NCBI GenBank assembly: GCA_029378245.1
Contig: JARKIF010000005.1
Coordinates: 2,480,001-2,544,000, forward strand
DNA length: 64,000 nt
Direction of reading: 5' to 3'
Source of the DNA: Roridomyces roridus
Taxonomy: Eukaryota > Basidiomycota > Agaricomycetes > Agaricales > Mycenaceae
A program made the translations under genes and the position numbers. The notes below the pieces were generated by a model. The model worked only from the letters and a program-made list of their open reading frames with translations. It made no database searches and had not been told where the DNA came from. Positions within the stretch are counted from its first letter, which is position 1. The number at the start of each line of letters is the position of its first letter. Shown here in pieces: positions 1-10,384 of this stretch.

Positions 1-2733
1 CTGTCGTTGCCTTGCCACTCGTCGTCAGTCCAGCGAGAAGAACAGTGATTGCGTGATAAGCGAGGGGGAAACAAGCCCCAGATGCAGGAGCGGCGGATTG
101 GGGAGGAGGAGGAGGGAGGGGATGCACACGGAGAGGGCTGAACTGGAAGGTAGAAGAGGAGGGAGGGCGCCCGGGAGGCGGGGAGAGCCGGGCAGCGGTA
201 GAGCCGGACAGCGGTATATATGGGTGGATTTGCCGGGATGGTGCACACGATACACGCAATCCGCGTTATGCACGTTATGCACGTGTCTCGAACGTGTCGA
301 GTGAGTACAGCGGCGTCGAGAACCCGGATGTGGGTGTCGGCACGCCGAAAACACCGTCCGAGGATTAACACGGAGCGTCGAGCGCCGAGGGCGAGGCCAA
401 CAGGATGCAATACAGAGCAGCTGAAATGTGTAGTGAGCAACGGGTCAGAGAGAAAAGACAAAAGGGAACATACAGGAATTGTGCAGTCGTTGTTGTACGA
501 GGTGGGAAGCGAATATACATGTACACCGAGGAGGGGGCAAGGAGACGGGGAGCAGAGAAGGTGTATCTGCGCCAGCACAAAAGCAAGAGCAAAAAGTAGC
601 GTTTCTGGGATGGGTGGTTAGCTTAGCGTCCTCAGATTCAAAGATAATGAATACGTACCAGCTGCTTGTCGATGTCCTCTGCCCGCGCTTGCTCGTTATT
701 AATGCTAGGGTGCGCCCCATGCGCCCCACTCCGGAGGGAGAAGCAAGGATACGGCGCGTGTGTACGCCGAGACGCTGCAAAGCCTTGTCGGGCAGGAGGG
801 GAGGGTTTGGGTCCAGGATGCGACGAGGACTCGAAGGGCCCGAGTCAAATGCGATGGTGACGGAAGTAGGAGGAGCTTGGTGGGCGTATTGGCGTCGTAA
901 AGCGGGGGAGATGGCCAGAGGACGGCATAATCTCTGGGATGAGAGCTGGTCGCTGTCGACGGCGGGAGTAGAGACGGGTGCATCCGGGACGACGGGCAGT
1001 GTGAGCAAGAGACAGGATGATGGAGGCGGTGGAGATGGGCCAGAGTGCGAATCTCGTCGTCACTCTTCTCCTCATTGAGGCGGGGCAATCTGAAGTCGAT
1101 GGCAGGGACAGCCAACGTCTCGATGCTGGACCATGGACTAACAGGACGGGTGTGGCATCAAACAGAGACGCAGAAAAGCTGGAAAATGTCAGTGTGGAAT
1201 CGTCGACGGAGAGCAAGGTGACGCACTGGAATGCCACGTCACCACGCCATCTTTCCCCCCATCGTCGAGCCAGGCGCCAAGCGTAGGGGTGCAGGAGGGG
1301 ACATTGCCGGCGAGATAAAGCCAGCGTAGGTCGTGGATGAGGCGAAAGTGTTGGGGAGGATGGTGCTGGCAGAGGCGTTTGCGATCACATGATTGAATCA
1401 ACACAATCCCCGCTCGCCAGACGCGCGTGTTTCTATTCATCCCCCCTACATTGACACCCAAAGCGCACATGAATAAGTGCCTTGTATCCTTTAACACGCC
1501 GACTCCAAATTTCTGCTCAATTCAAGCTCAATTCAAATGGAAATGAAGGATCTTGGACGGCAGTAACTTTGGACTGCATCTATATTTCTTCAGCTCTATG
1601 GAGTGTATTTCAGCAAATGAATGGTTGCGATGCAGAGTCTAAGTTGAGAAGAACATGTTTGGGGGCTATATGCAGGCTCACACTGGCGAAAGTTGCTCGG
1701 TCGGTGAACAAGCTTCGGGAGTCAAAATCTCAATCTATGTGAGCGCTATGAGCGAATGAAGGGTACAGAACGTATCGTATCCATGCTAAGGGTGTTGTGG
1801 AATATTTCCGGGCTGCAGGATTGCTCAGAGGGAAGGTGAGTGAGTGTAATTTGAAAATTAAAAATCACACCGTGGACAGCGTTCCTGGCTGATCCAACCT
1901 CCGGTTTTTTGCGGAATACATTGTCTCATGGTCCATTCACTCGAATTGAGTCAATTTTGTGCTGAGGAGGAAGGTCACCGGTCGCTATGAGGAAAAGAGA
2001 TTTCGCATGACGGAATCACCACTACCTATCTCGGCAAATGATTTTTTTCCTGTCAGCTGTGGGCGAGACATGGGCATTCTGTGCAGGCCCCAAGAGTACA
2101 ATATCTTATAGGTCCTCGATTGAATAATTTCAGATTTTTACAAGGTGTGCAAGTCATCGAACGCGACATCGAGGTTGTATTGAAAAACTTGAAACCAGCC
2201 AACACCTGTCAGTCACACTCCACTCTCACTGCACTTTCAACCCATTCTGCCATGTAGACTCACTCCCTGCAAGCAAATCCTTTTCAAATGACGAATCAAT
2301 GTCCTGATACGACTCCAGAAAAAGTCTAGAGCTCCAGACGGGTCTCAGAATTGTACTAGGAAGGTAGGAGTGACAATGTTGGTATGATTTTTACACATCA
2401 AGGTCGAATTTACACTCGTTCAGCACTGTACGCCCTATCTATTACCTTGGATCTTTTTCAAGTCGCTTCAGAAGGATCTTATGCTGCTCCAGACGGATCC
2501 CCGCGTCCCCAAAAAATCTCAGAGTCATTAACGAGCGTTGTCGAGGCATTCTCCGAGATACTCGGAGACCCGTGTCCCCCACGGAATTGACATGGATTCG
2601 GGCTCTGCCTCGGCTCATTGAATCCCAACTGACTCTGACCCATCTCTATAGGATTCAGGGAGTATCTGCATGGATTCAACGAGCGCAAACTCAACTATAC
2701 GAGCACAGGGGACGTAATTCTGGTATTACAGAC
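1..2733. other. No supported gene; GC-rich then AT-richer intergenic DNA
   Basis: The first 1.3 kb is GC-rich with many overlapping open frames on both strands. None has a recognisable domain or a convincing exon chain, and they shadow one another. From about 1.3 to 2.7 kb the sequence is richer in A and T with short frames only. A TATA-like stretch lies at 215-220 on the minus strand, followed leftwards by pyrimidine-rich DNA, as expected of a promoter and 5' leader of a minus-strand gene starting just outside the window. That is inference only. Confidence 0.4.
215..220 (-). promoter_or_regulatory. Possible TATA box for a gene off the left edge
   Basis: TATATA lies at 215-220. Reading leftwards on the minus strand it is followed by CT-rich DNA to the window edge with no good start codon, so the coding region would lie outside. 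The match is weak and no gene is visible to support it. Confidence 0.2.
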
Positions 2734-3159
2734 ATGACGAAGGGGCTCACTCTTGAACAATGCGACATCCAACTTACCAGCAGGACATGTAATGTCCTAC
2801 CAGAGCATTCAGCGACAGACATGCACACCAACTCTCACCTGTGTCAAGCGGAAAGTGCAATACAAGTGGTGCACGGCGTCCGATTCGATTCCTTGCACCA
2901 ATTTCGGCGCATACGCATGCGAGTCAATTGCCTGCGAATATTATTCATGACGAAGGGGCTCACTCTTGAACAATGCGACATCCAACTTACCAGCAGGACA
3001 TGTAATGTCCTACCAGAGCATTCAGCGACAGACATGCACACCAACTCTCACCTGTGTCAAGCGGAAAGTGCAATACAAGTGGTGCACGGCGTCCGATTCG
3101 ATTCCTTGCACCAATTTCGGCGCATACGCATGCGAGTCAATTGCCTGCGAATATTATTC
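2734..3159 (+). repeat. Perfect 213-bp tandem duplication
   Basis: Two head-to-tail copies occupy 2734-2946 and 2947-3159. I see no difference between them; both translate identically in two frames. The period is 71 codons, so an open frame runs through both copies. In the frame starting at 2753 and 2966 each copy encodes a 65-residue peptide with six cysteines but no recognised family. Identity suggests a very recent duplication or an assembly duplication. No gene can be assigned. Confidence 0.9.
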
Positions 3160-3276
3160 ATATAGAGAAAATCAGCCGTAGCAGTGGATGAGTGATTTCT
3201 ACACATACATCGTTCAACGTCAACGGATGAATCGAGAACTCAAACCTGCAGGAAAAGGAGCAGTGCTGCAGGTGAA

Positions 3277-3303
3277 CCGGACCGTTCAAAGCAAACGGTC
3301 CGG
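3277..3303. repeat. Perfect 10-bp inverted repeat (hairpin)
   Basis: The arms CCGGACCGTT (3277-3286) and AACGGTCCGG (3294-3303) are exact reverse complements separated by 7 nt. No gene adjoins it. It could be a relic of a mobile-element terminus or a protein-binding palindrome; function unknown. Confidence 0.7.
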
Positions 3304-5069
3304 GGGAAGCCTGTTTGCATCTGAATGTCAGTTTACAGCTCAAGCGTGTTTGAATCGTTGAAATAGACGCACCGTTAGTGAGAGAAGATCTTTAAAAGAG
3401 GGCTAAGGGAGATGAGAGAATTATAATTCATTCGAATCGGATTTTCTTGATCCAGATTACCACGGACCGTTAAGTAGCGACACAAGTGTAGAGAGAGAGG
3501 TTATCGAAAGGAGAGACTGCTAGTACAAAATCCAGTAAGGATCGTTTTGCATAGCACGTCCAGCAAAGAAATAACGAGTACGCCACGCGGCGAGGTAGTA
3601 GTAGTGATCAGGCTGCGGAAGGGGAAACCGGCTGCCGCGGCGTTGATATCTCTGCATATGACACAGGCAGGCCAAGGCTCTGTGAAGATCTGAACTAGAG
3701 ATAGTCATTTTCGAGTCAAGGAGCGGCGCAAACACTCCGGTTCGAGAAAGATGGAACTGCGAGAAACAGGGTAATCCAGGATCAAGAGACGATGACAGTA
3801 AAAAGATCAGATGCACAGGAGAACACACTTTCGACTGACCGTAGCCGCAGGAGCGGACATGTGGCAAGATCAAAACGAGCGGGTGGGACCTGTGTACAGA
3901 CCGCCGTCGAGTAGAGTAGATATCATCCTCCAGCTCAGAAAAGAGAGGAGAATGGGGCGACCGGTCAAGAGATCTGTAACTGACTGTCCCCGCAGACGCG
4001 TACCAGAGCTCGAGGGTGTGCCAGCCTACGCGCTGAATTGAATTGCAGGGGCCGAGGATTCCCAGTATTCAGTCTCGGACAAGAACAGAGAGCAGCAGTG
4101 AGTGCGAGTGAAGAACGGAGGGAAGGGAACGGAGCGGAAATGGTGACACTTGATATGAGGACGAGCTAACGAATGGAGGGAATGGAGGCGACGGAACGGA
4201 GGAAAGAGAGGCGACGTAACGGTCCGAGCCTCCGAGGTCACGAGGGATCAACAAACAAAAGTGGCGGCACTTTTCCTTTCCACCCACTTTCGTCCCAGTG
4301 CAGCGACTCGCGCCGCCATGGCCATTGAATTCTATTTCTCTCCTGCCCAACCCGGACTCCTACACTCAACCGTCTTCCTAACCACTTCCTGAATCACCAA
4401 TTGTCGCCAATTGTGCCGCCCAGATACCATCCAGCGTCCAGCGTCCAGCGTCCAGCGTCCCATTCCCCGCTCCTCCCACCGGCCCGCTCTCACCTTCTCA
4501 CCGCAGCCAGTCACGCCCCAAGCGCACTACCGCCCGGACACCCGTATCCCAATCGGCACTGCATTTTTTTTTGATCGCACCCCAATATTCCGACCATTCC
4601 GAGTGCCCGCAAACGGGAGGCAGCGTGGTCGCTACACGTTGTGCTTCCATACCCAACACCCACGGTCCCGGTGCGCTGGGCCTGGTGCATGCCGGCGCTG
4701 TGTTTTTCCCCCGCGGCGCGCTGGCCAGACCGCGCTTGTTCGCGCGATGCTGTATGCTATTGCGTCGGCCCTGTTCTCGTTCTCTCGCGTGCTGAGCGTG
4801 TGCCGGCGTGAAGCGGTGCTGGCAGCATTTTATTTTACCCATATTTTTTAATTGTATTTGCGTGCTGTATTTAATTATTCTAATCAAAATTGATGGCAAA
4901 TCACATCTCACCAACTTTGATGGCTTATTTGAAGCTCCGAAAACCATCAAAAATCAGCCCAAGGCTTCGCCAATGTGTGCCGAGAAGCCGCCAACAACCT
5001 GCAGTGCTGGCCCGAAGATATTGCAATACGTACCTGGACTATCACCGGTAAATATCTAGATATGTCAAC
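3304..5069. other. No supported gene
   Basis: I see no convincing coding region. The longest open frames (for example 4411-4851 on the plus strand) overlap frames on the other strand and have no domain-like sequence. A short tandem repeat of a 7-bp unit (CCAGCGT, about four copies) lies at about 4435-4460. Confidence 0.4.
4435..4460 (+). repeat. 7-bp minisatellite, about four copies
   Basis: The unit CCAGCGT is repeated in tandem about four times. It is short and perfect, of the kind produced by replication slippage, and lies in DNA without a supported gene. Confidence 0.7.
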
Positions 5070-6076
5070 TTAATGAGCTGGAGTGGAGGGGACGAAGGGA
5101 GAGGTGCGAGGTTTCCGGATGGTGACATTTTGCTTCTTCCCACGTTTGGGTGGTGGTGGTGGTGGTCCGTCCGTCCTTCTGCACGCAACGCGTTTCTGCC
5201 GGCACAAATCGCAGGCACGAGCTTTGCCTCCGACGGAGTTGAGACAGACCGCTCCGAGACGACGGCAGTTGTCACAAGCTAAAGAAGAAGATGAGTAAAA
5301 TCGAAAACGAAGGAAAATCACTCACCATTGTTTTCCTCGTCGTCTCCAGCGACGGATTCCACTTCCTCCGGCGTCTTCACGCGAGCCTTCCCTTTACTCT
5401 TCCTCGGCTGCTTCCTCCGCGACAACGGCTTCCCGTCATCCTCGTCTTCGCTGACGACGACGACCTCCTCCTCGGGCTTGTCCTCCACCAACGACTCCGG
5501 CCCTTCCCCACCTTCATCTTCCTCCTCGTCTTCACCCCACTCGATCCCCGCGTATTCGTCTTCACCTCCGGGCGTCGAAGGCTCTCGGTCCTCGTTCGTG
5601 TGGATCGCGTAGTTGCGACCAATCCCGGCGAAGAAAGCGAGGTCGATGAAGAAGTGGCGAGGGAAGGTCACAAATCCAGGGACCATCAGGTCCCGTGGAC
5701 TCGGAGGGAGATGGGCCGGGGCTTGACGAGTTTTGGCGAGTTCTTCGGCGAATTCCCAGTAGTTGCAGTGGTGATCACGCCTCCGCGCGACCTCCTCGAC
5801 AACGCGCTGTCGTCTCGCAGCCTCCAATGCAGCCTCCTCTTCCCTTTTCCTCTCTGCCGCTCTCTCAGCCGCCAACCTCTCCTCCTTGGCCTTCTTCGCT
5901 GCCTCCACCCTCGCTACCTTCTCCTTCGCCTTGGCCAGCGCCTCCTCGAGCATCGCAATGGTCTCCGGCGAGATTTCGTCGTCATCCTCCGGGTCCGGGG
6001 TCGGAGCTTGGTTTTTCTTGTCCTTGTCTTCGTCGTCGCGATGAGGGGGCAGGGAGTGGCGCGAGTGGGTCGACAT
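5070..6076 (-). CDS. Cys-rich (paired CxxC) coiled-coil protein, retroelement-associated
   Basis: There are two exons (5326-6076 and 5070-5278) with a 47-nt GT-AG intron; they join in frame to 319 residues. I chose the ATG at 6076 (good context) over one 24 codons upstream. The order is: acidic disordered N-terminus; a highly charged Ala/Lys/Glu coiled coil (about residues 45-95); a short hydrophobic block; a long Glu/Asp stretch; a basic segment; then two motifs of the form C-x2-C-x6-C and C-x2-C-x5-C, and a run of six prolines before a basic tail. The Cys pattern suggests metal or nucleic-acid binding. The gene lies antisense to a purine tract and LTR just to its right, so it may be cargo or an antisense gene of an LTR element. 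I do not recognise a named family. Confidence 0.65.
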
Positions 6077-6202
6077 GGTGGTATGAGTCAAAGAGAAAAA
6101 TTGATCCGGGACAAACTTCACCAAACTTTCTTTGTTCGGTTCCGGCAACTCATTCGGCTACCGGCAATCATTTCTACCGTTCTCTTGGGCTCTTGAGGGC
6201 AA

Positions 6203-6219
6203 GAGCCTAAGAGGGGGAT
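6203..6219 (+). other. Probable polypurine tract beside an LTR
   Basis: A purine-rich stretch (AAGAGCCTAAGAGGGGGATA) ends two bases before the TGTTA start of the LTR at 6222. In LTR retrotransposons the plus-strand primer site lies immediately before the 3' LTR. This places the element's interior to the left and makes the LTR the 3' one. Confidence 0.5.
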
Positions 6220-6242
6220 ACTGTTATGTCCCGTTCCAACGC

Positions 6243-6317
6243 CAACTCCGGTACCTCAACTCCGGTACTCAACTCCGGTACTCAACTCCGGTACTCAACT
6301 CCGGTACTCAACTCCGG
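6243..6317 (+). repeat. 13-bp minisatellite inside the LTR
   Basis: Six copies of the core CAACTCCGG recur at 6243, 6257, 6270, 6283, 6296 and 6309, giving a 13-bp period (first interval 14). Related CTCCGG words also occur near the other end of the LTR. Tandem arrays like this often vary in copy number between LTR copies. Confidence 0.85.
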
Positions 6318-6547
6318 TCACGTCGGGATGCCTCCCGACGTCGAAGCGCATCACGCGCTCCTCGGTTCTATCCGGGTACTCGGGTTTTCACGCGATGAAG
6401 GTATCTGAGCGTTTCCCCCGGACTTGGTATTCATCAGGATATCCACTTGATCATTCCGTGCGGACTTAATCAGCTTATATCCACATAGCCGCATAAGTCC
6501 GTTTCTATTATTGGTCTGTGGTAATGACATATATCTCTACTTACTCG

Positions 6548-6554
6548 TATATAA
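6548..6554 (+). promoter_or_regulatory. TATA box of the LTR
   Basis: TATATAA in AT-rich DNA, about 330 bp into the LTR, in the sense direction implied by the purine tract. This is where an LTR U3 promoter would be expected. Confidence 0.35.
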
Positions 6555-6781
6555 GACTTTCCTTATCTGTATTCAACCTTAGTTGATAATTGACGTTCTT
6601 GACTACTCGTCTTGGCTGGTTCCTACTCCTTCCCTTCCTATCAACATAGCAAGGCGTCTTTGACACCCTACTCCTCTGTGGTGCTCTTAGATCGCTCCTC
6701 CGGTCGACTCCTTTCAACTCCGGTCACTACCGGAGTTCCGGCTTCTACTCCGGACTTGTCTTTTGGAATCGGATCGTAACA

Positions 6782-7251
6782 TTCCATCCGAATTTCAGTG
6801 CCTCGCAAATAATATTCATTATCGTACAGCATGACTGAAATTGGACTCACATCTTTACCGGTCATTTTCATGCTAAGAGGATATGAAAAAGGCACATGAA
6901 AACGTCAAAAACGCACATGAATCGAGATTGCGTACTTCACCGAAAGGGAGGTGATTTTGATGCGCTCCACTTTGATCTTCAGGCAATCCGGACATGAATT
7001 GGGGGGTACCGAGGGACATGATTTTCATGTGCCCCGGGTTTCACAGTGCTGTGTATTCAAGTAACCGCTTGGCAGACCCGCGGATTTCATCCGGCGGTAT
7101 CATTGGCCCGATAACTTTCTACCCAGCGCGACTGCCGTCATTTCATCCATGCAGGCTACTCTGAAAGGTAGATTCGTCCTGTTCTCTGCACAGGATCATG
7201 GCAGACGTGAGTTCTTACTTGTTCAAAATCAAAATGGGACAGTTGAAGTAA
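6782..7251. other. No supported gene
   Basis: No open frame with domain-like sequence and no primer-binding site after the LTR. I see nothing else here. Confidence 0.4.
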
Positions 7252-7524
7252 GTGCCGGGCAGATTACTGTCGGACGCTTCGAGAATGGGGCAGGTCCGTG
7301 CCATCTTCCCTCATCTCGGATTTCAACAAACCAATTTCAACAGACGCTTCCACTCGAATTTCAAAGGCCCAATTCTCGAACACATGCAACAAGAGTATCC
7401 CTTCCTCCGCGATCCGAAAAATCTCGAATTTTTCAAGAAAAAGTGGGCGTATATGTTTGTATATGCTGAGGTTGGGTATGCCCGGGCGTTTACGTCGTTG
7501 CATCATTTTGTGTTTGCTAGACCG
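7252..7524 (+). pseudogene. Gene relic resembling the C-terminal part of an SAM methyltransferase
   Basis: An open segment of about 90 codons has protein-like composition, ending in an aromatic-rich stretch (KWAYMFVYAEVGYARAF...) and a GT donor just after an Ala-Arg-Pro. It vaguely recalls C-terminal parts of fungal cyclopropane-synthase-like methyltransferases, but that is a memory-based resemblance. There is no upstream SAM-binding domain, no plausible start, and no clear continuation beyond the donor. I read it as a truncated relic. A further short protein-like stretch at about 7763-7820 may belong to it. Confidence 0.3.
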
Positions 7525-8087
7525 GTGAGTGAGAACACGAATCATGATGAGGGGGTGGGTTCTCATTGGCCGCTGGACAGGGTAATGTTGTGGAACCGTG
7601 TGCGTGAAGTGCCAAGTTTTGGATATCAATTTCAGAGTCGTCGTGAAACGACGTGTTCTGCCAAGATTTTTTTCACGTTCTTGTAGTCCTTTCACCAGAT
7701 TGTTACGATAGAATGAACTTTCTCGTATGTCGTATTTTCTCGAGTGTGTGATTCCTTTCAACATGGGGTGCTCGACGAAGAGCGGCTAATCCGCAACGTA
7801 CGCCAGCTGCCCAAGTTCAAGCAGTTTGAATAAGTTCGGCGAATGGTCTCGTCGTAACGGTAATTCAACCAACGACAAACTTCTCACCCGAGTATTCTAT
7901 GTCGGCCTCGAAGTTTGCAAAAGTCTGGCTCTTCTTCACGGTGACGAGGACTGGCGGCCGATGACCTGGGAGGGCGCGGTCCCACTGATTGCCAGCTGTG
8001 GACAGTCGATGATGTTGGATCAAGGTTGGAAACGGCATGATCACGGATCAAACCTCTCTCCTCTTCTCCTCCACCTTAGTGGTCACC

Positions 8088-9537
8088 ATGCTTCCAGCCA
8101 ATGCTACCCTGCGAACCCAGGTCTCGCAGCTCGCCCTGGAAATCTCGGCCACGAGAACGCGGTTGGCAGAAATGCAAGCCGAGTTGGTCAGTCTACAACA
8201 CCGGCTGGATACGGTCACCTATCCCGTCTTGTCTCTACCGCCGGAAATCGTGGCCGAAATATTCATCCACTGTCTTTCACCTACACCCGAATGGCCCGGT
8301 TGCATCCACTCTGAGGAGGCCCCGTTGCTTCTGTCACGAATTTGTAGCCACTGGCGTGGGATCGCCCTTGCTACCCCTGTGGCAGCACCTCGATATCGAC
8401 TTGAGACGCCGCGAGAAACGAGCGGCTGATATAACCCAAACCTGGCTTGGGCGCGCTCGCGAATTTCCATTTTTCGTGAGGATCACCGGGCGAGCCACGG
8501 AACTCATTGGCTCCAACAAGTTTGCCGAGACGTTCCGTCGACATGCCCCAGGAATTCAGTCGCTGGAACTAGCAATCCATAAAGAAGACTTTTCTGTTGA
8601 GAGGATGGTACAATCCTTTCAATTCCCCCTCCTCCGCCGATTGTCCATTCGCCTTCGGGAACATGCAGACATTTCGGATATACCCAAAGATCTCCGAGTC
8701 AAGATGTTCCAGGACGTCCCCCAGCTTTCCCAGGTCGTGTTGCACCAGGTTCTGCCCAAAGACCTTGCACCTCCCTGGCAACAGCTCACGAAATTCACTG
8801 GTAAATCGTTTTCACTGCCAGACTGCCTGGACACCTTGCGTAGCATGCCGAACCTCCTGGCATGTGCCCTTTCCGTGATCGAATCCTCGACGGACTACCC
8901 AGGGCTTGCCGTGTTTTCCCATACACGACTGCGCTCTTTTACTTTATTTCACTCACGGGACTATGGCAGTCCAAGGGCAAGCATGGAAATCCTCAATCTA
9001 ATGGCCCTCCCCAATCTTGAGAGTCTCGAAATCTTGGATCTCAAATCCGACGAGCGCATGATTCTCGACTCATTTCTCCAACGCGAGCCCGCGCCTGCTT
9101 TGAAGCGACTCATCGTTCATCTGCGGTCCAATTACTGGGGCCACACGGCGCTGCCTTTGACTGCGGCGCCTTTTCTACAGCCTCATCTTACGGACTTGGA
9201 GATCTGGTGCCCCGAAAAAGCCTTTACCCACGATTTCTTCGAGTGTCTCGGCCACGACTCGGGTTTCGTGTCGGGACTCGAGAAACTTGGGTTTCACTGC
9301 TACAGTGACCGGTATCCCGAGGACGTGGCTTCGCCACTTGATATACTCAAAATCGCAGCCGTACCGGTAAAGAGCAGGAGGGATATGCCGGGGGTCGCTC
9401 AGCTACGGGTGTTTCGTATCGTCGTGGTGGGCGGCAACTGGTTTTCCAAAGAGGCGGATTTGGCACCTTTCAAGGAATTGAAGGCGGAGGGTTTGGAGGT
9501 TTTTCTTGGCACAGATGTCGGAAGAAACTTCATATGA
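8088..9537 (+). pseudogene. F-box gene with a 5-nt deletion (frameshift)
   Basis: The coding sequence starts at 8088 (MLPANATLR), the same start as its paralogues at 36301, 40404 and 42179, just after an apparent 3' splice site. It encodes an N-terminal coiled coil, an F-box-like domain (SLPPEIVAEIFIHC) and then a long leucine-rich C-terminal region. Near 8380 the frame changes: paralogues read Ala-Thr/Ser-Thr-Pro-Ala-Leu-Trp, here five bases between the Pro and Trp codons are missing. The downstream frame is open to 9537 and matches the paralogues to the last residues. A 5-nt change cannot be an intron, so this copy is broken or the assembly has an error. F-box proteins recruit substrates to SCF ubiquitin ligases. 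Confidence 0.8.
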
Positions 9538-9815
9538 GGTCAGTTTCTCATCTTTTTCCTTGGGCCCAGTGCTGGACTGACTCTTACGCCGATTCATAGA
9601 ACAATAGTAAGTAGACAAATATGCGTAGGATTATTCACAACGCCTGTAATGCAGCCTGTTCTTTGTGGCGACTGGTGAGCAGCGGGAATGGGTCCGGATG
9701 GGCCAAGCAAAGTTGATTGTCGGTTCAAGTACGACATTAGTTTGTTTGTACTCGTTGTCTTTTTTCTTCCTTCAACCACAATGTGAGTCTCCACTCCTTC
9801 CCTCTCTTCCCACTC
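9538..9815 (+). other. Possible 5' part of a non-coding snoRNA host transcript
   Basis: No coding region. The segment leads into the snoRNA-bearing repeats that follow and may hold their promoter and first exon. That is inference from position only. Confidence 0.2.
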
Positions 9816-9903
9816 TCGCTATGATGTTACACGAAATATATTTGCTACTTCAGAGGGCGCAAGCCCGATGAGACTACACTTTCCACCAAGATCTCTGATT
9901 ACT
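9816..9903 (+). ncRNA. Box C/D snoRNA, copy 1 (intronic)
   Basis: A C box (ATGATGT, 9821-9827) and a D box (CTGA, 9895-9898) enclose about 70 nt, with an inner C'-like GATGAGA. The 12 nt before the D box (CCACCAAGATCT) complement AGATCTTGGTGG, and the stretch before the D'-like box (TATTTGCTACT) complements AGTAGCAAATA. From memory these two are neighbouring parts of one highly conserved large-subunit rRNA segment, so this would be a double-guide 2'-O-methylation snoRNA. It lies between splice-like signals, as an intron-processed snoRNA would. The terminal stem is weak. The rRNA match is recalled, not computed. Confidence 0.65.
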
Positions 9904-10132
9904 TTTTTTTCGTTTTTTTCCGTCTCCGCTCCTGTGCGCCTTTTGCTGACTGTTTTCCCAGGTAGGTGACCATCTGCGTACGCGTCCGCTGTGCGCAGGC
10001 ATGCAAGTGGGGGTTTCGTTGAATTCGACGCTGGTTGTGTGCAACTCCCTTCCCTCTTTGGTTTCACAGCTCCCCGCCACCGATTGGTTCCATGACTGTG
10101 AGTCTCCACTGCTTCCCCCCTCTTCCCCACTC

Positions 10133-10220
10133 TCGCTATGATGTTACACGAAATATATTTGCTACTTCAGAGGGTGCAAACCCGATGAGACTACATTTTC
10201 CACCAAGATCTCTGACTCCT
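10133..10220 (+). ncRNA. Box C/D snoRNA, copy 2 (intronic)
   Basis: This is a near-identical copy of the element at 9816. The C box is at 10138-10144 and the D box at 10212-10215. Both guide stretches (CCACCAAGATCT and TTTGCTACT) are unchanged while surrounding sequence has drifted. Conservation of guides and boxes against a drifting background argues for retained function. Confidence 0.65.
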
Positions 10221-10384
10221 TTTTTCTCGTCTCCGCTCCTGCGCGCCTTTTGCTAACTGTTTCCCCCAGGTAGACCATCTGTTGCGTACGACGCAGGCAT
10301 AGAAATGGGACTCGACGCCTGCATCCAACTCGACGTGACACTGGGCAGTCTGTCGACAGTTTTTATGACCTCGCAGTCAGGCCC

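Larger units (their letters stand above)
6222..6781 (+). mobile_element. LTR of a retrotransposon (560 bp, probable 3' LTR)
   Basis: The segment starts TGTTATG and ends CGTAACA, the TG...CA ends with a short inverted TGTTA/TAACA expected of Ty3/Ty1-type LTRs, and a purine tract precedes it. It has an internal minisatellite near its 5' end and a TATA-like TATATAA at 6548-6554, as an LTR promoter would. I found no matching 5' LTR, gag or pol in the window, so this is a truncated element or a remnant. Boundaries are by eye. Confidence 0.6.
9780..10290 (+). repeat. Tandem duplication (about 315-bp period) of an intron-exon unit
   Basis: The sequence from TGTGAGTCTCC (9782) recurs from 10098. Each unit has a 5' splice-site-like GTGAGT, a pyrimidine-rich stretch, a box C/D snoRNA-like segment, a second pyrimidine stretch and a 3' splice site before GTAG...ACCATCTG. 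Two more, strongly decayed units begin at about 10741 and 10984. Similarity falls from the second to the fourth unit, suggesting a series of duplications of different ages. Confidence 0.7.

Noticed and set aside
445..1115. Overlapping long frames near the left edge
   Set aside because: Several frames on both strands, no domain, no consistent exon chain. GC-rich DNA gives long frames by chance.
4411..4950. Paired 146- and 150-codon frames
   Set aside because: Opposite strands of the same DNA with no protein-like signature; start inside a minisatellite.
5291..6196. 301-codon plus-strand open frame
   Set aside because: Antisense shadow of the coiled-coil gene; Leu/Val/Arg-rich translation of Glu/Ala codons.
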